Shown piece after piece: positions 6,803 through 14,930 of a stretch of 27,695 nt of DNA (position 1 is its first letter; each line of letters opens with the position of its first letter). Position numbers and translations under genes: made by a program. The notes beneath the pieces were generated by a model, which saw nothing but the letters and a program-made list of their open reading frames with translations, did no database searches and was not told where the DNA came from. The DNA comes from an uncultured Clostridia bacterium (GTDB lineage Bacteria > Bacillota > Clostridia > TANB77 > CAG-508), in assembly GCA_934101145.1 (NCBI GenBank), contig CAKOPZ010000022.1:1-27695 (forward strand), read 5' to 3'.

Positions 6803-9196
6803 ATGAAAAATAAAAACGAATTAAGCTATAAAGATTTAAAACTTACATGTGATTCTAAAATATTTGATTTTACCACAACCGATGAGCTCGAACCAATAAT
6901 TACGGGAATTGGTCAAGAGCGTGGTATCAAAGCATTAGAATTTGGCTTAAATGTAGATTCAAATGGATACAATCTTTATATTGAAGGTCCTTATGGTGTT
7001 GGTAAAACTTCTTATACTAAAAATGCTCTACAGACAATTTCAAAAAAGAAAAAAGTTCCAAATGATTGGTGCTATATTTATAACTTTGATAATCCAAATG
7101 AGCCTTTGGCAGTTTCTCTACCTGCAGGTCAAGGTAAAGAATTTGAAACAGATATGCATACTTTTATAAATGACATAAAAGTTGATATAAAAAATACTTT
7201 CAATAATGAGGATTTTGAAAAAGAGAAAAATTTAATTAAACAAGAATTCCAAAATAAGCGTGAACTTCTTCTGCAAGAGCTTAATAAAAAATCGGCAGAA
7301 TATGGATTTCAAGTTAAATCAGCTCAAAATGGAATATACATGATGCCAGTTATAGACGGAAAACCAATTGTCGAAGAAGAATTTAATAAATTAGATGAAA
7401 AAATAAGAAAAGAATTTGAAGATAAATCTTCTATCGTTCAAGAACATATTATGCAAGCAATTGGCGAAATAAAATCAATTGAAAGAGAGTCTGATAAACG
7501 TGTTGAAGAATGGCAAGCAAATATTGCACTTCTTACTATTAATACACACTTAAATACGATAAAAAATAAATACAAAAAGGAAAAAAGAATTGTTAAGTTT
7601 TTAGATGATGTTAAAACAGATATTTTAAAGAATATCGACTGTTTCATAACAGATCAAACATCTACAAAATCACAAACACCACAGCAAATGTCTAGACCTG
7701 AACTACAAAAACCATGGCTTAACTATAGAGTAAATCTTTTTGTAGATAACAGCAAACTTGATGGTGCCCCTGTAATTGCAGACACTAATTATTCTTATCA
7801 CAACATATTTGGTAAATTGGAATATGAAAACTATTATGGAGCATTAAAAACAGATTTTACAATGTTAAAACCTGGCCTACTTCATATTGCAAATGGTGGT
7901 TATTTAATCTTCCAAGCAAATGACCTACTTACAAATAGCTTATGCTATGATGCATTAAAAAAAGTTCTTCGTAGCAAACAACTTGGAATAGAAAATGCTG
8001 CAGATCCTCGTTCATCTATGGTAATGATTTCATTAAAACCTGAACCTATACCTCTTTATTTAAAAGTAATATTAATAGGTGATGAAAATATTTATCAAAC
8101 ATTACTTGCTATGGACCCTGATTTTAGAAAGTTATTTAAAATGAAAGTTGAATTTGCAGATGATGCACCCATGAATAAAGACAACGCAAATAAACTTGCA
8201 AGATTTGTAAAAGGATACTGTGAACATGAGCATTTGCCACCTCTAGATAATACAGCAATGGCTAAAATAGTAGAATATGCATCTAAACTTGCTGATGATC
8301 AAACTAAACTTTCTACAAGATTTACTGATTTATCACAAATTGTTGCAGAAGCTGCTACATGGGCTAAACTTTCAAGAGCTAAAATAATTACTGGAGAATT
8401 TATCACAAAAGCTTTAACAGAAAAAACAAACCGTGTTAGAAAATATGATGAAAAATATGTAGAAATGATAAAAGAGCACACTCTTTTAATTGATACAACA
8501 GGAGAAAAAGTTGGACAAATAAACGGACTAACAATAATGAATGTTGGAGATTATACATTTGGGAAACCAGTAAAAATTACAGCAAACACATATACTGGAA
8601 AAAATGGAGTAATAAATATCGAGCGTGAAGTTGAACTTTCGGGTTCTACACATTCAAAAGGAATATTAATTCTTAGCGCATATATCGGAGAAATGTTTGC
8701 ACAAGATATACCTCTTTCTCTTACAGCAAGTATTTGTTTTGAGCAGTTATACAATGGAGTAGATGGAGATAGTGCTTCTTCAACAGAATTGTATGCTATA
8801 CTTTCAAGTTTATCTGGAATACCTATAAATCAATCTTTAGCTGTTACTGGTTCTGTAAATCAAAAAGGTGAAATTCAACCTATCGGCGGAGCTAATGATA
8901 AAATTGAAGGCTTTTATCAAATATGCAAAATGAGGGGACTTGATGGTTCACATGGAGTTATTATTCCAAGACAAAATGTTCATAATCTAAATCTCTCTAC
9001 AGAAGTTGTAGAAAGTGTAAAAAATGGATTATTCCACATTTATGCAATTTCTACAATTGAGGAAGGAATTGAAATTTTAACAGGAGTTCCTTCTGGAAAA
9101 AAAGATGAATATGGTAACTTCCCCGCTGGAACAATTAATTACTTAGCTTATCAAAGACTAAAACGATATGCAGACGCAAGTAAAATGATGAGATAG
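6803..9196 (+). CDS. Lon-like ATP-dependent protease (AAA_32 / Lon_C)
   Basis: This cytoplasmic ATP-dependent serine protease has 797 residues from the ATG at 6803. That start has SD GGAGGAG six nt upstream; an upstream TTG at 6788 overlaps the SD and is rejected. Walker A is GPYGVGKTS at residues 62-70. A long charged helical insert (about 130-280) follows, as in the AAA_32/LonB-YcbZ type, instead of the N domain of classical Lon. The C-terminal Lon peptidase domain keeps the Ser-Lys dyad: Ser657 in DGDSASSTE and Lys700 in GGANDKIEG, the usual 43-residue separation. No membrane segment is seen, unlike archaeal LonB. It has its own promoter and sits between two unrelated units. The family is expected to degrade misfolded or regulatory proteins; substrates are not known. 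Confidence 0.93.
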   Translation: MKNKNELSYKDLKLTCDSKIFDFTTTDELEPIITGIGQERGIKALEFGLNVDSNGYNLYIEGPYGVGKTSYTKNALQTISKKKKVPNDWCYIYNFDNPNEPLAVSLPAGQGKEFETDMHTFINDIKVDIKNTFNNEDFEKEKNLIKQEFQNKRELLLQELNKKSAEYGFQVKSAQNGIYMMPVIDGKPIVEEEFNKLDEKIRKEFEDKSSIVQEHIMQAIGEIKSIERESDKRVEEWQANIALLTINTHLNTIKNKYKKEKRIVKFLDDVKTDILKNIDCFITDQTSTKSQTPQQMSRPELQKPWLNYRVNLFVDNSKLDGAPVIADTNYSYHNIFGKLEYENYYGALKTDFTMLKPGLLHIANGGYLIFQANDLLTNSLCYDALKKVLRSKQLGIENAADPRSSMVMISLKPEPIPLYLKVILIGDENIYQTLLAMDPDFRKLFKMKVEFADDAPMNKDNANKLARFVKGYCEHEHLPPLDNTAMAKIVEYASKLADDQTKLSTRFTDLSQIVAEAATWAKLSRAKIITGEFITKALTEKTNRVRKYDEKYVEMIKEHTLLIDTTGEKVGQINGLTIMNVGDYTFGKPVKITANTYTGKNGVINIEREVELSGSTHSKGILILSAYIGEMFAQDIPLSLTASICFEQLYNGVDGDSASSTELYAILSSLSGIPINQSLAVTGSVNQKGEIQPIGGANDKIEGFYQICKMRGLDGSHGVIIPRQNVHNLNLSTEVVESVKNGLFHIYAISTIEEGIEILTGVPSGKKDEYGNFPAGTINYLAYQRLKRYADASKMMR

Positions 9197-9203
9197 TAAT
9201 CTT

Positions 9204-9232
9204 TTGACTTTCCCCAGCTTTAATGGTATAAT
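9204..9232 (+). promoter_or_regulatory. near-consensus sigma-A promoter (TTGACT-N17-TGGTATAAT)
   Basis: TTGACT at 9204-9209 and TATAAT at 9227-9232 have a 17-bp spacer and a TGG extended -10. This is the best plus-strand promoter in the window, and it drives only the small orphan gene at 9300. Confidence 0.75.
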
Positions 9233-9299
9233 TAAGTGTACTGTTCTGTGAATAGTATTATTATTCTACTATAAACTAATAGGAGGAAAAAATTTTTTT

Positions 9300-9659
9300 A
9301 TGGACTATTCAAAGATTTTATTTCGGCTAATGTATGAAACTCCTACTCCATGTGGGACTTCTACAAAAGAAGTACCACTGCTGCGTCAATCTTATAGTGA
9401 GCATCGTTTCTCCGACCATTTCATATATGGTTATCGTGATGGTTACATTGATGTTTACGAAAAAGATTCGCTGAAATTCATTTTACAACCTTGCACCTTT
9501 GCTCAAGTAATAGAATTTCAGCAAAAGTTTCTTTTAGTTCAAGATATGAAAACTAAGCTTTGGGAAGCATATGATTTTACTGGCAAGATTGTCTCAAAAA
9601 CAAAGTTTAGTACTCAACAAGAACTTATTGGTTATTTACTTTATTCTGATGTACAGTAA
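9300..9659 (+). CDS. orphan hypothetical protein, 119 aa
   Basis: This is a soluble 119-residue protein with no signal peptide, membrane segment or motif that I recognise. It is aromatic-rich (FIYGYRDGYIDVYEKDS, residues about 40-56). The ATG follows AGGAGG with an over-long 13-nt spacer made of six A and seven T. Codon use differs from its neighbours (CTG CTG CGT in a row, and CGG at codon 9, the only other zero-frame CGG I found in the window), which suggests acquired DNA or another origin. A near-consensus promoter lies 70 nt upstream. It ends before a bidirectional terminator shared with the convergent rplS operon. Whether translation starts at 9300 or at the ATG at 9330 is uncertain. Confidence 0.65.
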   Translation: MDYSKILFRLMYETPTPCGTSTKEVPLLRQSYSEHRFSDHFIYGYRDGYIDVYEKDSLKFILQPCTFAQVIEFQQKFLLVQDMKTKLWEAYDFTGKIVSKTKFSTQQELIGYLLYSDVQ

Positions 9660-9718
9660 ATTTAAATTGCCACTCAACTTACATTAATTCCGATTTGTTC
9701 TGTTTTTGAATTGTTCAA

Positions 9719-9746
9719 AAAATGGCACCGTGTACGGTGCCATTTT
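9719..9746 (-). terminator. Rho-independent terminator of the rplS operon (bidirectional)
   Basis: A perfect 12-bp stem (9719-9730 with 9735-9746, arms aaaatggcaccg/cggtgccatttt) has a TGTA loop. T-runs flank it in the minus direction. It lies between the convergent stops at 9659 and 9755. Confidence 0.85.
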
Positions 9747-9754
9747 GTTATATA

Positions 9755-10189
9755 TTATTCAGCTGTTGTTTCTGTTGTCTCTTCTACTGCTGGTTCTTCA
9801 GCAGGTAGTTCTTCTTTGATAACGATTTCTCTATTTTCAATTCTAGCTGTAACATCTTCTTTAGTCTTAGCAGCTTTACCAATTCTATCTCTTAGATAGT
9901 ATAATTTAGCACGTCTTGCTTTACCAACTCTAACAACTTCAACTTTTTCAACCATTGGTGAATGAACTAGGAATGTTTTTTCAACACCAACACCGTAAGC
10001 TACACGTCTTACTGTAAATGTTGCATTTACTCCTCCACCTTGTTTTTTAATTATAATTCCTTCAAATACTTGTATTCTTTCTCTATTTCCTTCTTTAATT
10101 CTTTGGTGTACTCTTACTGTATTACCAACTTTTAATTCAGGTATCTTGTTTTTAAGTTGTTCGTGTTCGATTGATTTTATGATATCCAT
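9755..10189 (-). CDS. rplS: 50S ribosomal protein L19 with acidic C-terminal extension
   Basis: L19 lies at the interface of the 30S and 50S subunits. Residues 1-115 match the family: IIKSIEHEQLKNKIPEL at the start, GNTVRVHQRIKEGNRERIQVFEG, then RRVAYGVGVEKTFLVHSP and ARRAKLYYLRDRIGKAA. The protein is 144 residues; the usual length is about 115-120. The surplus is a C-terminal tail rich in Glu, Ala, Thr and Pro (about residues 116-144). SD GGAGG lies 8 nt before the ATG. It is the last gene of the ylxM-ffh-rpsP-khpA-rimM-trmD-rplS operon. The 56-nt gap from trmD holds a small hairpin (gtttg/caaac, near 10225-10240), which could be an L19-type leader but is too short to name. Confidence 0.96.
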   Translation of the reverse strand: MDIIKSIEHEQLKNKIPELKVGNTVRVHQRIKEGNRERIQVFEGIIIKKQGGGVNATFTVRRVAYGVGVEKTFLVHSPMVEKVEVVRVGKARRAKLYYLRDRIGKAAKTKEDVTARIENREIVIKEELPAEEPAVEETTETTAE

Positions 10190-10245
10190 TATGATATCCT
10201 CCTTTCTTTAATTTAATGTATCGGTTTGTCTTACAAACTTGCATA

Positions 10246-10908
10246 CTATTTTAATAAATCTGGGCGATTTTTTTTAGTAATCTCTAAGGATTTTTCTTCT
10301 CGCCATTTTTTTATATTTTCATGATGTCCAGAAATTAAAACCTCTGGCACCTTTTTACCTCTAAATTCTTCTGGTCTTGTATATTGAGGATACTCCAAAA
10401 GTCCATCTGAAAATGATTCTTCCGAAGTTGACCCTTCTGATAAAACACCTTCAACATATCTACTAACACTGTCTACAAGTACCATTGCTGGTATCTCTCC
10501 ACCTGTTAGTACATAATCTCCTATTGAAATTTCTTCATCTACAATCTCATCTAAAACTCTTTGGTCAATTCCTTCGTAATGCCCACATAAGATAATTAAA
10601 TGATTTTCCTTTGATAGTGCTTTTACTTTTTCTTGGTTAAGAACCTTACCTTTGGGTGACATGTATATAATTTTTGCATTTTCATCTTTTACAGCTTCAT
10701 ATGCATCATATACAACATCCGGTCTAATGACCATTCCTTTTCCCCCACCATAAGGTGTATCATCAACTTTTTTGTGTTTATCTTTTGAAAAGTCTCTGAT
10801 ATTTGTTAAATTTATTTCAATTCGATTATTTTCTACCGCTCTTCCTATAATGCTTTGCTCAAGTGGAGCAAACATTTCTGGAAAAAGAGTAAGTATATCA
10901 AATTTCAT
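10246..10908 (-). CDS. trmD: tRNA (guanine-N1-)-methyltransferase TrmD
   Basis: This 220-residue SPOUT methyltransferase makes m1G37 in tRNAs that read CNN codons, preventing +1 frameshifting at Pro codons. It starts MKFDILTLFPEMF as is typical. The trefoil-knot SAM site is visible as LILCGHYEGIDQRVLDE and EISIGDYVLTGGEIPAMVLVDSVSR. The catalytic Asp region and the C-terminal EYPQYTRPEEFRGKKVPEVLISGHH are intact. At 220 residues it is slightly shorter than the usual 230-250. The start lies 8 nt after the rimM stop, with its SD overlapping that stop, so translation is probably coupled. The m1G37 function is of interest given the +1 frameshift sites nearby. Confidence 0.96.
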   Translation of the reverse strand: MKFDILTLFPEMFAPLEQSIIGRAVENNRIEINLTNIRDFSKDKHKKVDDTPYGGGKGMVIRPDVVYDAYEAVKDENAKIIYMSPKGKVLNQEKVKALSKENHLIILCGHYEGIDQRVLDEIVDEEISIGDYVLTGGEIPAMVLVDSVSRYVEGVLSEGSTSEESFSDGLLEYPQYTRPEEFRGKKVPEVLISGHHENIKKWREEKSLEITKKNRPDLLK

Positions 10909-10916
10909 ATTTTCAC

Positions 10917-11426
10917 CTATCTTAATCCTTCTAATAAATGTACTATTATTTTTTCATTCTCTATATCTACATGTTTTATTACTTCATCAATTCCAGGTAA
11001 AAGAATTTGCTTTCCAAGTTCATTTTTAACAACATAAATATCACTACTTTTGTTATTATAAATGTCATCTACTTTTCCAAGTAACTCGCCTTCTTCTGTA
11101 TATACACTTGCACCTATAAGGTCTGCAATAAAATATGTTCCTTCTGGAAGCTTTCTTGCATCTTTTCTATGAATTTTTAAATAACAACCTTTTAGCTTTT
11201 CAGCATCATTCATATTATTTACGCCTTTTAGCTTTAATAACACTACTGTTTGCCTATATTTAACTTCTTCAATTTGCATCTCTATTAGTTCTTTGTTTTT
11301 TACAACAAGTACACTTTTTAGTTCTTCAAATCTTTCCATATCATCTGTAAAAGGTTTAACTTTTACAAATCCCTTAATTCCAAATGTATTAACTATTTGG
11401 CCAACTTCGAAATATTCTTGTTTCAT
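10917..11426 (-). CDS. rimM: 16S rRNA processing / 30S maturation factor RimM
   Basis: This 169-residue RimM binds S19 and assists maturation of the 30S head. The N-terminal beta-barrel has FEVGQIVNTFGIKGFVKVKPFTDD (residues about 5-28) with the conserved G-I-K/R-G motif. The second, PRC-barrel, domain has GTYFIADLIGASVYTEEGELLGKVDDI and ILLPGIDEVIKHVDIE. The length is normal. It lies between khpA and trmD in the conserved operon, with an AAGGG-type SD. Confidence 0.95.
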   Translation of the reverse strand: MKQEYFEVGQIVNTFGIKGFVKVKPFTDDMERFEELKSVLVVKNKELIEMQIEEVKYRQTVVLLKLKGVNNMNDAEKLKGCYLKIHRKDARKLPEGTYFIADLIGASVYTEEGELLGKVDDIYNNKSSDIYVVKNELGKQILLPGIDEVIKHVDIENEKIIVHLLEGLR

Positions 11427-11450
11427 ATTACCCTTCTTTTTTTGTAGTAA

Positions 11451-11681
11451 TTAATCTACAAATTCTATTGTTATTTTTTTCTTTTCCTTTGCACCTAATG
11501 ATTTCATAAGAGTACGTATTGCTTTTGCAATTTTACCTTGCTTTCCAATTACTCTTCCCATGTCATTGTTTGCAACCTTTACAGAGTAAACAATATTTTC
11601 GCCATCTATTTTTTCTGAAATAGAAACTGCATCTCTATCATCTACAATGTTAAATATGATACTTTCTAAGATATCTTTCAT
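11451..11681 (-). CDS. khpA: KH-domain RNA-binding protein KhpA (YlqC)
   Basis: This 76-residue single KH-domain protein has the GxxG loop in RVIGKQGKIAKAIRTLM (about residues 43-59). KhpA pairs with KhpB and binds RNA, with roles in cell division and envelope gene control in Bacillota. The position between rpsP and rimM is the conserved place for this gene. The C-terminus KKKITIEFVD is typical. The ATG has SD AGGAG. Confidence 0.93.
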   Translation of the reverse strand: MKDILESIIFNIVDDRDAVSISEKIDGENIVYSVKVANNDMGRVIGKQGKIAKAIRTLMKSLGAKEKKKITIEFVD

Positions 11682-11711
11682 TAGCTTTTCTCCTATATAT
11701 AGTATCTAAAA

Positions 11712-11945
11712 TTAGTTAGCTTTTTCAATTAAAGCTTTTACTGTATCTGTTGGTTTTGCACCATTTTTAATCCATTTTTCTACTTTTTCTTTATCAAGAA
11801 CAACTGTAGCTGGATCTGTCATTGGATTGTATGAACCAATTTTTTCGATGATTTTTCCATCTCTTGGGCTTCTTGAATCTGCAACAACAATATGATAGAA
11901 TGGAGCTTTTTTAGCACCTTGTCTTTGTAATCTGATTTTTACCAT
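11712..11945 (-). CDS. rpsP: 30S ribosomal protein S16
   Basis: S16 is a 30S assembly protein. The start MVKIRLQRQGAKKAPFYHIVVAD and the core SPRDGKIIEKIGSYNP match the family; the product is 77 residues, close to the usual 80-90. I place the start at the ATG 11945-11943, which has AGGAGG 8 nt upstream. The upstream GTG (11954) lies inside the SD and is rejected. It is followed by khpA after 30 nt. Confidence 0.96.
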   Translation of the reverse strand: MVKIRLQRQGAKKAPFYHIVVADSRSPRDGKIIEKIGSYNPMTDPATVVLDKEKVEKWIKNGAKPTDTVKALIEKAN

Positions 11946-11969
11946 AATATTCACCTCCTGAAATTTGCG

Positions 11970-11996
11970 TAAGATTTAAGTCTAGCTTAAATCTTA
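11970..11996 (-). other. intercistronic hairpin between ffh and rpsP
   Basis: A perfect 11-bp stem (11970-11980 with 11986-11996, arms taagatttaag/cttaaatctta) has a 5-nt loop. No T-run follows in the minus direction, so a processing or stability element is more likely than a terminator. Confidence 0.6.
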
Positions 11997-12032
11997 ATAT
12001 ATATTAAAAATTAAAAACTAAATTATTTAATG

Positions 12033-13386
12033 CTATTTAAGCATTCCTTTTAAATCATTTGGGTTAATTCCCTTCATCATTTTTTTAAGATTTTTTTCAT
12101 TTTGCATTTTTTTCATCATTTTTTGAGTCATTTCAAAAGATTTCATGAATTTGTTAATGTCTTGAACTGTAGTTCCACTTCCTCTTGCTATTCTTAAGCG
12201 TCTATTTCCATTTAATAATCTTGGATTTTTTCTTTCTTCTTTTGTCATTGAAGAAATCATTGCTTCTATTCTAATAAATTCTTTGTCATCAACTTTTACA
12301 TCTTTTAATTGATTCATACCTGGTATCATTTTTAATAATGATGAAAATGAACCCATTTTTTTGATTTGTTTCAATTGAGCTAAATAATCATCTAGGTCTA
12401 ATTCTTTTTTCTGTTTCATTTGTTTCTCAAGCTTTTCTGCCTCTTCCATATCAAATGATTCTTCAGCTTTTTCTATAATTGAAAGTACATCCCCCATTCC
12501 TAAAATTCTTGATGCCATTCTGTCTGGATGAAATACTTCTATATCACTTAATTTTTCGCCAGTTGCTGCAAACTTAATTGGTCTTCCTGTAACTTTCTTT
12601 ACAGAAATTGCAGCACCACCACGTGTATCACCATCAAGTTTTGTTAAAACAACTCCATCAATTCCTAAACTATCATTAAATGCTTTTGCAACATTTACAG
12701 CATCTTGACCTGTCATAGAATCTACAACCAATAAAATTTCATGTGGCTTAACATTTGCTTTTACATTTTTAAGCTCATTCATTAGTTCTTCATCTATATG
12801 AAGTCTACCTGCTGTATCTAATATAACAACATCATTTAATTTGCTTATTGCTGTATCAATTGCTTGTCTTGCAATTTTCACAACATCTTTTGAATTCTCA
12901 TTTGCAAAAACTGGTATGCTTAGCTGTCCTCCAACAACTTGAAGTTGCTTGATTGCAGCTGGTCTGTAAACATCACACGCAACAAGTAGTGGCTTTTTAC
13001 CTTGTTTTCTTAAAAGATTGGCAAGCTTACCTGCAGTAGTAGTTTTTCCGTGAACCTTGAAGTCCAACTAGCATAATTATTGTTGGTGGATTTGGAGTAA
13101 AATTAATTTTGCTTTCTGTTCCACCAAGAAGTTCTATAAGTTCATCTTTTACAATTTTTATTACTTGTTGACCAGGTGTTAAAGATTTTAAAACATCCTG
13201 TCCTAAAGCTTTTTCTTGTATTGTATTTATAAATTCTTTTACTATTGCATAGTTAACGTCAGCTTCTAGTAATGCAAGTTTTACTTCTCTAAGCATTTCT
13301 TTTAAGTCTGATTCAGTAATTCTTGATTTACCTCTTAATTTTCTTGTTACTGCTTGAAGTTTTTCAGATAATCCCTCAAATGCCAT
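12033..13386 (-). CDS. ffh: signal recognition particle GTPase Ffh, reading frame split by +1 shift in Walker A
   Basis: Ffh is the SRP54 GTPase that binds signal sequences and 4.5S/scRNA and delivers ribosomes to FtsY. From ATG 13386 (SD GAGGAGG) the zero frame encodes the N domain and IMLVGLQGS (residues 105-112). It then reads CGG (13050-13048) and stops at 13027 after 119 residues. Omitting one base restores GLQGSGKTTTAGKLA, then DVYRPAAIKQL, DTAGRLHIDE, TKLDGDTRGGAA and the Met-rich M domain (QKMMKKMQNEKNLKKMMKG) to the stop at 12033. The joined product is 450 residues, the normal length. The downstream part has no SD-preceded start (only TTG at 13067). The break is identical in kind and context to that in tsaE. 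Confidence 0.93.
13042..13056 (-). other. +1 frameshift site in ffh, motif GGTTCACGGAAAAAC
   Basis: On the minus strand zero-frame codons are GGT TCA CGG AAA AAC; the family requires GGT TCA GGA AAA ACT (GSGKT). The surplus base is the C complementary to 13050, or equivalently the A complementary to 13051. It matches the tsaE site at 14 of 15 positions. Confidence 0.88.
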
Positions 13387-13413
13387 TATACTTGCTCCTC
13401 CTCTTTACATATA

Positions 13414-13761
13414 CTAATTTAAACAAATTAGTTCTTTTCTAATGTTATTCAAAATCTTTTCAATCTTTTTATCTGATGCTGTTTCTTCTATTTTGCTTAA
13501 TTGTGTTAAGATTTGTTGTATTTGTTTTTCTTGATTTAATGTTCTTTTCATAACCAAAAGCTTTTCTTCGTATTCGAAAAGTTTGTTTTCCCCCTTTTTT
13601 AGTATATCTCTTACTGCTTGTCTTGTTATATTATTATTTTCAGCAATTTCAGATAGTGATAAATCATTATTATAATAATCATTAATAATTTCATATTGTT
13701 TTTGTGTTAAAAGCTTTCCATATATATCGCAAAGCATACCTATTTCAATATGTTTTTCCAT
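13414..13761 (-). CDS. ylxM: YlxM-type DNA/RNA-binding helix-turn-helix protein
   Basis: This is a 115-residue protein of the UPF0122/YlxM family, encoded directly upstream of ffh in many Bacillota; related streptococcal proteins modulate SRP function. The HTH is visible as LTQKQYEIINDYYNNDLSLSEIAENNNITRQAVRDILKKGE (about residues 18-58), resembling sigma-70 region 4. The rest is charged helix. I start it at ATG 13761, with SD AGGAAG eight nt upstream; the longer reading from TTG 13788 has no SD. ffh begins 27 nt after its stop. Confidence 0.92.
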   Translation of the reverse strand: MEKHIEIGMLCDIYGKLLTQKQYEIINDYYNNDLSLSEIAENNNITRQAVRDILKKGENKLFEYEEKLLVMKRTLNQEKQIQQILTQLSKIEETASDKKIEKILNNIRKELICLN

Positions 13762-13795
13762 CTTATCACTTCCTATTTTTAGTTGCAAAACAAAT

Positions 13796-13833
13796 AAAGT
13801 ATATTAGCATAATTTGTAATGCTAATATACTTT
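13796..13833 (-). terminator. terminator between the Dlt-like operon and ylxM-ffh
   Basis: A perfect 15-bp stem (13796-13810 with 13819-13833) with an 8-nt loop is followed on the minus strand by ATTTGTTTT. It separates the SGNH gene (stop 13843) from ylxM. Sequence inside it (TATACT) could also serve as the ylxM -10. Confidence 0.75.
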
Positions 13834-13842
13834 ACACCATTT

Positions 13843-14886
13843 TTATTGATTTGTCAAGTGTTTTGCCTCTTTTTTGTTTAAAAATTCCTCATATTTTACA
13901 AGTTCTTCATTCCATGATTGATAATTTTCATCATTTTTATGATTTGGAATATCATAATTTGAATTTATAAATTTACCGACAAACTCTGTAAATTTTTGTG
14001 CGCCTTTTACATTTAAATGAGTTCCTCCATCAGATGTATCAGTTTTCCAATTAATTTTTAATCCTTCAGAGCTTTTATTTGCATCTAAAAATTTCACATT
14101 ATTGGTGTCAGCCCATCTTTGCACACTTGTATTTTTTTCTTCAGACCAATTTTTAGGTGTAGGTGGAAATAATATCATTAATTCAATATTATTTTTGTCA
14201 CACAATTCCTTAATTTTATCTAAATATCTTTCAGCATTTTGAGTTATTAGATTATTTTGTTGTCTTTTTGTATTTTTAGGTGCATTATATGCTTTTGTAG
14301 TCTTTCCAAGCCAACATCCTTTAAATACTTCATTATTGTGATATGCTTGACCAAATGCTCCTGCAAAATCATCTTCTGTTAATTTTTTCCATCTATCGTG
14401 AAATCTAAGTAATGGCATCACAAATGATAGCTGTCTTGATGTTGAAATATTCCCCTGTGGATCTCTTAATGCCTTAATTTTATTTTTTCCAAATTTCATA
14501 TTATCAAATAAATGTCTTTGATATCCATTTTTCATTGGTTTTGAATCAAATAAACTTTCAGCATTTATTGCAACTAATTTTGGTTTTTGATATTGCAAAG
14601 CTTCTTTTAAGCAGTAATACTGATCCCATGTTTTTTGTGCTGGTGATGAAAAATCATATCCTGCATATCCATATTCTTTCCACAATTGCATTGGTGAAAT
14701 TCCTCTATAAATAGAGCTATCTCCCATAAATAATATATCTAATGAATCTTGTGGTTCTTCATAAAATTCTTTTATAATTGTTGTATATTCTGTTTTTGGA
14801 ATAAATATATTTTGTAATATCAAAAACAATATAATTCCTATAATGCCAAATGTTACTACTCGTAGTATTATCTTTAATTTATCCAT
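13843..14886 (-). CDS. membrane-anchored SGNH/DltD-like acyl transfer protein
   Basis: This 347-residue protein has one N-terminal transmembrane helix (about residues 7-27) and an extracellular SGNH-hydrolase fold. Block I is LFMGDSSIYRG, with the nucleophile in GDSS (55-58, probably Ser57); the C-terminal catalytic pair is in DGGTHLNVKG (Asp286, His290). The overall plan, one helix plus an outward-facing SGNH domain after an MBOAT gene, is that of DltD and of AlgX/PatB-type partners. It is the last gene of the four-gene operon, with SD AAAGGA, and is followed by a strong terminator. The expected role is final transfer of the acyl group to an envelope polymer. Similarity to canonical DltD is weak to my eye, so I give no symbol. 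Confidence 0.82.
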   Translation of the reverse strand: MDKLKIILRVVTFGIIGIILFLILQNIFIPKTEYTTIIKEFYEEPQDSLDILFMGDSSIYRGISPMQLWKEYGYAGYDFSSPAQKTWDQYYCLKEALQYQKPKLVAINAESLFDSKPMKNGYQRHLFDNMKFGKNKIKALRDPQGNISTSRQLSFVMPLLRFHDRWKKLTEDDFAGAFGQAYHNNEVFKGCWLGKTTKAYNAPKNTKRQQNNLITQNAERYLDKIKELCDKNNIELMILFPPTPKNWSEEKNTSVQRWADTNNVKFLDANKSSEGLKINWKTDTSDGGTHLNVKGAQKFTEFVGKFINSNYDIPNHKNDENYQSWNEELVKYEEFLNKKEAKHLTNQ

Positions 14887-14930
14887 TTCTATCTTGTTCC
14901 TTTCTCTATGTTAAATTGTAATTTTTATAT

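Noticed and set aside
11970..11996. Terminator separating ffh from rpsP
   Set aside because: No T-run follows the stem on the transcribed strand, and the operon order is conserved across it.
4977..13050. -1 programmed frameshift on the AAAAAC tract of the two broken genes
   Set aside because: Restoring the frame needs a net +1 (or -2) change; a -1 slip on AAAAAC leads to the wrong frame.
12033..13067. A truncated Ffh starting at an internal TTG
   Set aside because: There is no SD before it, and residues MDFKVH are the out-of-frame reading of the conserved VGLQGS segment.
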